From RGIG5472 sp051867635 (GTDB lineage: Bacteria > Bacillota > Clostridia > Oscillospirales > Oscillospiraceae), in the NCBI GenBank assembly GCA_051867635.1, contig JBJDYT010000093.1, positions 1 to 9,163 of the forward strand: a stretch of DNA of 9,163 bases. Reading direction: 5' to 3'. Positions 5,331 through 9,163 of this stretch are shown one piece after another. The notes under the pieces are model-generated. The model was not told the origin of the DNA. It saw only the letters and a list, made by a program, of their open reading frames with translations, and searched no databases. Each line of letters starts with the position of its first letter. Position 1 is the first letter of the stretch. A program made the position numbers and the translations under genes.

Positions 5331-6656
5331 ATGTATCGATTCTGCCGGGAGGCATATGAGCAGCGCATGGCCTGGTATCAGGCGGCGCGCTTTGGAATGT
5401 TCATCCACTGGGGGCTGTACGCCATTCCGGCCCGCGGCGAATGGGTGCGCAGCGACGAGGAGATATCGAAAGAGGACTATATGCGGTACTTCGACGCCTT
5501 TGACGCGCCGGACTACGATCCCTCCCGCTGGGCCAGAGCCGCGAAGCGGGCGGGGATGCAGTATGTGGTGCTGACGGCCAAGCACCACGACGGCTTCTGC
5601 CTCTTCGACAGCCAATATACCGGCTTCAAATCCACCAATACCAAACTCGGGCGAGACGTGGTGGCGGACTTCGTGCAGGCCGTCCGCGCCGAGGGGCTGA
5701 AGGTCGGCCTCTATTATTCGCTCCTTGACTGGTATCATCCCGATTATCCCCACTTCGGCGACGCCTTCCACCCCATGCGAAAGCACCGGGAGTGCGGCAA
5801 TGAGCAGCGGGACTTCGGCCGTTACCTGGACTACATGCACGCCCAGGTGCGGGAGCTCTGCACCAACTACGGGAAGCTGGATATTCTGTGGTTCGATTTC
5901 TCCTACGGCGCGCTCCGGGGAGAGGCCTGGCGTGGGACGGAGCTGGCGAACATGGTGCGGACGCTGCAGCCCGGGATCATCCTCAACAACCGCCTGGAGG
6001 TCAGCGGCGAGGGCTGCGGCTCCCTTGCAGCGTGTAAGCCCACGCCCTACCACGGCGATTTCGTCAGCCCCGAGCAGATGCTTCCGCCAAGCGGGATGCG
6101 GGACGAGAAGGGCCGGGACCTGGTCTGGGAGGCCTGCGCGACCATGAACAACCACTGGGGCTACCACGCGGCAGACCGCTTTTTCAAGCCCGCCCCCATG
6201 CTCATCAGGAAGCTGGTGGAGTGCGTGTCCAAGGGCGGCAATCTCCTGCTGAACGTGGGGCCGGACGCGAGAGGCAATATCCCCTGGGAATCCATGGAGC
6301 GGCTGGAGGCCATCGGCCGCTGGATGGCAAAAAACAGCGCCAGTATCTACGGCTGCGGCAAAGCGGGCGTGGATAAGCCGGACTACGGCAGAGTGACCGG
6401 AAGGGGAGACCGGCTGTATTTCCACGTCTATGAAAACACGCTGGGGCCGCTGCCGCTGCCGGGCCTGAAAAAGGAGGACATCCGCGCCATCCGCTATCTC
6501 GCCACCGGCGCGGAGATCCCGCTTTCCACCAGCTGGGTCCACAGCGACTATCCGGAGATCGTTTTTGCGAATTTAGGCCCGGACCCGGTGCTGCCGGATG
6601 AGACCGATACAGTCATTGAAGTGATCCTGCGCAGGGACAAGGAGGAACAGGTATGA
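5331..6656 (+). CDS. GH29 alpha-L-fucosidase, cytosolic
   Basis: Glycoside hydrolase of 441 residues that releases L-fucose from oligosaccharides or glycoconjugates by a retaining mechanism. The TIM-barrel catalytic domain (about 10-340) shows GH29 signatures: FGMFIHWGLYAIPARGEW (21-38), VLTAKHHDGFCLFDS (80-94), WFDF with the probable nucleophile Asp189, NNRLEV (219-224), GDFVSPEQ (242-249), WEACATMNNHWGYH (266-279) and LLLNVGPDARG (305-315). Glu248 lies 59 residues after the nucleophile and is a candidate acid/base, although this residue is poorly conserved in GH29. A small beta-rich C-terminal domain follows. No signal peptide is present, so the substrate must be imported. The start at 5331 has a perfect AAGGAGG (5317-5323) 7 nt upstream. 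The open frame extends much further upstream, but that part overlaps the recombinase and is not coding. First gene of a four-gene operon; it overlaps the next gene by 4 nt (ATGA). Confidence 0.93.
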   Translation: MYRFCREAYEQRMAWYQAARFGMFIHWGLYAIPARGEWVRSDEEISKEDYMRYFDAFDAPDYDPSRWARAAKRAGMQYVVLTAKHHDGFCLFDSQYTGFKSTNTKLGRDVVADFVQAVRAEGLKVGLYYSLLDWYHPDYPHFGDAFHPMRKHRECGNEQRDFGRYLDYMHAQVRELCTNYGKLDILWFDFSYGALRGEAWRGTELANMVRTLQPGIILNNRLEVSGEGCGSLAACKPTPYHGDFVSPEQMLPPSGMRDEKGRDLVWEACATMNNHWGYHAADRFFKPAPMLIRKLVECVSKGGNLLLNVGPDARGNIPWESMERLEAIGRWMAKNSASIYGCGKAGVDKPDYGRVTGRGDRLYFHVYENTLGPLPLPGLKKEDIRAIRYLATGAEIPLSTSWVHSDYPEIVFANLGPDPVLPDETDTVIEVILRRDKEEQV

Positions 6657-8002
6657 AACGGTACAATAACGAAACGGTACAGGCAGCCGTGCGGCTGACA
6701 GAGGACAAGTTCCTGCGGACCCGGTATCATCTGGACCGAAAGCCGGTGGAGATCACCGTGGGCATGGGCGGGGACTGGTGTCCTCTCGCCTGCAAGGAGG
6801 CTTATGGCAAGGCGGTCAAGACCGTGCTGGAGCTGGAAAAGGAAAGCTGCGTCTTTGACCTCTCTGTCGCCGCCGCGCTGGGAGATGAGGGCGTCTTTGC
6901 CGCCGTGGAGGGGATCTACGGCGGGGCCTACCGGATGAAGTTCGCCTTAAGCGGCGTCTGCGAACCGGAGCCCACGTGCTACGCGTCGGGAGAGGGCTGG
7001 ACGGATGAGACGCTGGAGAGGGCCACAGTGCTGGCAAAGGAAATCCTGCAGGTGAGAAATCTGGTGAACCGCCCCGCCAATCTGCTGACGCCGCGCCTGT
7101 TTGCCAAGGCCATGGGCGACATGGCGGAAGGTCTGCCGGTGGAAGTGCAGGTCTATGACAAGGCGGAACTGGAAAGGCGCGGGCTGAATGCCCTGCTCGC
7201 CGTCGGCACGGGCAGCGGAAACGATCCGTGTCTCGCAGTGCTCCGCTATACCGGCGCGCCGGACGCTCCGGAGCGCCTCGGCCTTGTGGGCAAGGGCGTG
7301 ACCTGCGACACCGGCGGCTATTGTCTCAAGCCTGGGAAATCCATGGAGGGCATGAAGGGCGACATGGCCGGCGGCGCGGCGGTGGCGGCGGCGGTCTGCG
7401 CCTTGGCGGCGAACCACGTCAGGGTCAATGTGACGGCGGTGGTCCCCGCCTGCGAAAATCGCATTTCCGATCTGAGCGTTCTGCCGGGCGACGTCGTCAC
7501 GGCCTTCTCCGGGCAGACCATTGAGGTGCTGAATACCGACGCGGAGGGCCGCCTGATCCTCTGCGACGCGCTGACCTGGGCCATCCGGGAGGAAAAAGCC
7601 ACCCGCCTGGTGGACGTGGCCACCCTGACCGGGGCCATCCACGCCATGCTGGGCCATGTGGCGGCGGGCGTCATGACAAACGATGAGGAGTGGTACGGAA
7701 AACTGACGGCTGCCGCGGCCCGTTCCGGCGAGCGCTACTGGCAGATGCCGACGTTTCCGGAGTATGAAAAGCTTATCGAGAGCGACTTCGCGGACGTGCG
7801 CAACACCACCAAGGACGGCTGCGGCGCTATCGCGGCGGGCCTGTTTTTGAAGCGCTTCACGGAAAATCTTCCCTGGCTCCATCTGGACATCGCGGGCACA
7901 GCGGACGGCAAAAGCCCCGTCTGGCAGCATCAGGTGGGCGGCGCCACCGGTGCGGCCACCAGCACGCTGTACTATCTGGCGGAGGGAATGGAGGTACGCT
8001 GA
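6653..8002 (+). CDS. M17-family leucyl aminopeptidase
   Basis: Cytosolic dinuclear-metal aminopeptidase that removes N-terminal residues from peptides; M17 enzymes are usually hexameric. The C-terminal catalytic domain carries every metal and catalytic residue of the family: Lys214 and Asp219 in VGKGVTCDTGG, catalytic Lys226 in CLKP, Asp237 in MKGDMAGG, and Asp296, Glu298 and Arg300 in the signature NTDAEGRLILCDAL. NRPANLLTP (139-147) precedes the catalytic domain, as is usual. At 449 residues it is somewhat shorter than the usual 480-500, the loss being in the regulatory N-terminal domain. The start is supported by AAGGAGG (6639-6645) 7 nt upstream and overlaps the fucosidase stop by 4 nt, so the two are translationally coupled. 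It overlaps the CutC gene by 1 nt. Its place between a fucosidase and CutC suggests a dedicated peptide substrate rather than housekeeping turnover (inference). Confidence 0.94.
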   Translation: MKRYNNETVQAAVRLTEDKFLRTRYHLDRKPVEITVGMGGDWCPLACKEAYGKAVKTVLELEKESCVFDLSVAAALGDEGVFAAVEGIYGGAYRMKFALSGVCEPEPTCYASGEGWTDETLERATVLAKEILQVRNLVNRPANLLTPRLFAKAMGDMAEGLPVEVQVYDKAELERRGLNALLAVGTGSGNDPCLAVLRYTGAPDAPERLGLVGKGVTCDTGGYCLKPGKSMEGMKGDMAGGAAVAAAVCALAANHVRVNVTAVVPACENRISDLSVLPGDVVTAFSGQTIEVLNTDAEGRLILCDALTWAIREEKATRLVDVATLTGAIHAMLGHVAAGVMTNDEEWYGKLTAAAARSGERYWQMPTFPEYEKLIESDFADVRNTTKDGCGAIAAGLFLKRFTENLPWLHLDIAGTADGKSPVWQHQVGGATGAATSTLYYLAEGMEVR

Positions 8003-8751
8003 TGCAGTCTTACATCCTGGAAGCCTGTGTGGACTCGGTGGAGTCCGCCGTGGCCGCCGCGCGCGGCGGCGCGACGAGGCTGGAGCTCTGCGCCAATCTG
8101 ATGATCGGCGGCACCACGCCGAGCCCTTTTCTGTTTGAGGCGGTGCGCCGCGCAACCAAGCTGCCCGTCAACGTGCTGATCCGGCCCCGCTTCGGGGATT
8201 TCCTGTACACGGACGCGGAATATGCGATCATGTGCCGGGAGATCGCCAGTTTTTCCGCCCGGGGAGCCAACGCCGTGGTGGTCGGCGCGCTCTGCCCGGA
8301 CGGCAGTCTGGATCAGGAGAAGATGGCCGGGATGATCCGCGCGGCGCACGGCGTCCATGTGACGCTCCACCGGGCCTTTGACGTCTGCCGCGACCCGGTG
8401 GAGGCGCTGGAGCAGGCCGTGGAGCTTGGCGTGGACACCATCCTGACCTCGGGGCAGCAGGAGAACGCCTGGGCGGGCCGGGAGTTGCTGGGTACGCTTC
8501 TCTCCCGGGCGGCAGGCCGGGCGGAGATCCTCATCGGGGGCGGCGTCAACGCCGCCGTGATCCGGGATATCCGGCGGCTTTACCCGCAAGCGCGGGCGTT
8601 CCACCTCTCCGGCAAGACGGTGCTGCATAGCGGCATGGTCTACCGCAACGAGGCGGTGTACATGGGCCTCCCGGGCATCAGCGAGTTTCAGCTCTGGCGG
8701 ACCAGCGAGGAGGCGATCCGCCGGGCCGCGGAGGCTTTGGGGGAGGAATGA
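8002..8751 (+). CDS. cutC: CutC-family TIM-barrel protein (PF03932)
   Basis: A 249-residue protein of the CutC family, historically named for copper homeostasis in E. coli; the biochemical activity is not settled. This is not the choline trimethylamine-lyase that shares the name. Family blocks are clear: LEACVDSVESAVAAARGGATRLELC at 6-30 (with GATRLELC), GGTTPSPFL (36-44), NVLIRPRFGDFLYT (57-70), VVVGALCPDGSLD (92-104), VTLHRAFDV (119-127), ILTSGQQ (147-153) and ILIGGGVN (176-183). Conserved charged residues (Glu7, Arg61, Arg63, His122, Arg123) line the usual barrel mouth, which looks more like an enzyme active site than a metal store. No CxxC or Met-rich copper motif is seen. The ribosome site GGAGG (7990-7994) is 7 nt upstream; the start shares one base with the aminopeptidase stop (TGATG). 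Co-transcription with a fucosidase and peptidase argues for a carbohydrate or glycopeptide role (inference). Confidence 0.9.
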   Translation: MQSYILEACVDSVESAVAAARGGATRLELCANLMIGGTTPSPFLFEAVRRATKLPVNVLIRPRFGDFLYTDAEYAIMCREIASFSARGANAVVVGALCPDGSLDQEKMAGMIRAAHGVHVTLHRAFDVCRDPVEALEQAVELGVDTILTSGQQENAWAGRELLGTLLSRAAGRAEILIGGGVNAAVIRDIRRLYPQARAFHLSGKTVLHSGMVYRNEAVYMGLPGISEFQLWRTSEEAIRRAAEALGEE

Positions 8752-8754
8752 GCC

Positions 8755-9163
8755 GTGTTCTGGGACGAAGCCATGGAGCGGAAGCTCCGGTCTATCCGGG
8801 AGGAATACCCGCTGGTGTGGGCGGAGCTGGAAAAGGCCCTTGCGCCCCTCAGCCGGGAGGAAGCGCAGTATTTAAAAGCGATTTACGCCGGACTTGGCGT
8901 GTATGACCTGACCGCCGTATCACCGGAGCAGCTGCTCGGCTATGTGCGGCCGTCGCAGCGGGCGAGAAGGGAGCTGCCCTATGCCGGCGAGGTGCCGGAG
9001 GAGCTGTTTTTCCGCTATGTGCTGCCGCCCCGGGTAAACAACGAAAATTTAGACGGCAGCCGGGCGTGGCTCTATGAACAGCTGGCGGAGCGGGTGCGGG
9101 GCAAGACGATGCTGGCCGCCGCCCTGGAGGTCAACTACTGGTGCTATGAAAAGGCCACCTATC
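8755..9163 (+). CDS. Probable transglutaminase-fold protein, N-terminal part (runs off the window)
   Basis: The first 136 codons of a gene cut by the right edge; the frame is open throughout. GTG 8755 is preferred over the in-frame ATG at 8776 because GGAGG (8742-8746) lies 8 nt before it and only 3 nt separate it from the cutC stop. Residues 1-60 are helical and charged (SREEAQYLKAIYAGLGVYDL at 34-53). Residues 76-135 contain YAGEVPEELFFRYVLPPRVN, NNENLDGSRAWLYEQL and ALEVNYWCYEKATY. This resembles the region just before the catalytic core in bacterial transglutaminase-like (PF01841) proteins from Clostridia and Bacteroidota. The Cys-His-Asp triad would lie beyond the window, so catalysis cannot be judged. 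In bacteria such folds are often cysteine peptidases or amidases. No signal peptide is visible. Family assignment is from memory of sequence pattern; moderately sure. Confidence 0.6.
   Translation, partial: MFWDEAMERKLRSIREEYPLVWAELEKALAPLSREEAQYLKAIYAGLGVYDLTAVSPEQLLGYVRPSQRARRELPYAGEVPEELFFRYVLPPRVNNENLDGSRAWLYEQLAERVRGKTMLAAALEVNYWCYEKATY

Noticed and set aside
5007..6542. 511-codon open frame on the minus strand opposite the fucosidase
   Set aside because: No recognisable domain and no ribosome site; the plus strand encodes an intact GH29 enzyme.
1..9163. CRISPR array, tRNA, rRNA or riboswitch
   Set aside because: No spaced repeat series, cloverleaf-like sequence, rRNA segment or recognisable riboswitch consensus was seen on either strand; gaps between genes are all under 300 bp.

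Overview
The window is GC-rich and densely coding, with strong AAGGAGG-type ribosome binding sites and start/stop overlaps. Together with the gene set (a serine recombinase preceded by a very small helical protein, a GH29 fucosidase, CutC, a clostridial-looking transglutaminase-fold protein) this suggests a high-GC Bacillota of class Clostridia, probably a gut Oscillospirales-type organism. That placement is inference; no rRNA or other phylogenetic marker is present.

Region 1 (1-1744) is a divergent aldehyde/electrophile-response-like locus. A partial aldo-keto reductase runs leftwards off the window. A MerR-family regulator, followed 17 nt later by an SGNH/GDSL esterase, runs rightwards. The 113-bp divergent intergenic region holds a reductase promoter with the 19-nt -35/-10 spacer typical of MerR-activated promoters, and an imperfect dyad lies inside that spacer. 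The regulator's only cysteine (Cys54) sits at the sensor position of the AdhR/NmlR subgroup. A strong hairpin terminator (1713-1743) follows the esterase and probably serves both convergent transcripts.

Region 2 (1774-3069, minus strand) is a single-gene CPA2-type cation:proton antiporter with the DD ion-binding pair and no C-terminal nucleotide-binding domain.

Region 3 (about 3120-5175) is a two-gene recombination module: an AT-rich promoter segment, a 66-residue SHOCT-like small protein, and a 531-residue large serine recombinase whose apparent GTG start lies inside the small gene. It ends in two perfect hairpins, the second a probable terminator. No cargo genes are present, so it is either a relic or minimal mobile element or a domesticated recombinase.

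Region 4 (5238-9163) is a tightly packed operon with an extended -10 promoter. It encodes a cytosolic GH29 alpha-L-fucosidase, an M17 leucyl aminopeptidase, a CutC-family TIM-barrel protein and the first 136 codons of a probable transglutaminase-fold protein. The genes overlap by 4 nt and 1 nt, then are separated by 3 nt. The combination of de-fucosylating and peptide-cleaving enzymes is consistent with intracellular processing of fucosylated glycopeptides, but that is inference. It is the most interesting functional lead in the window.
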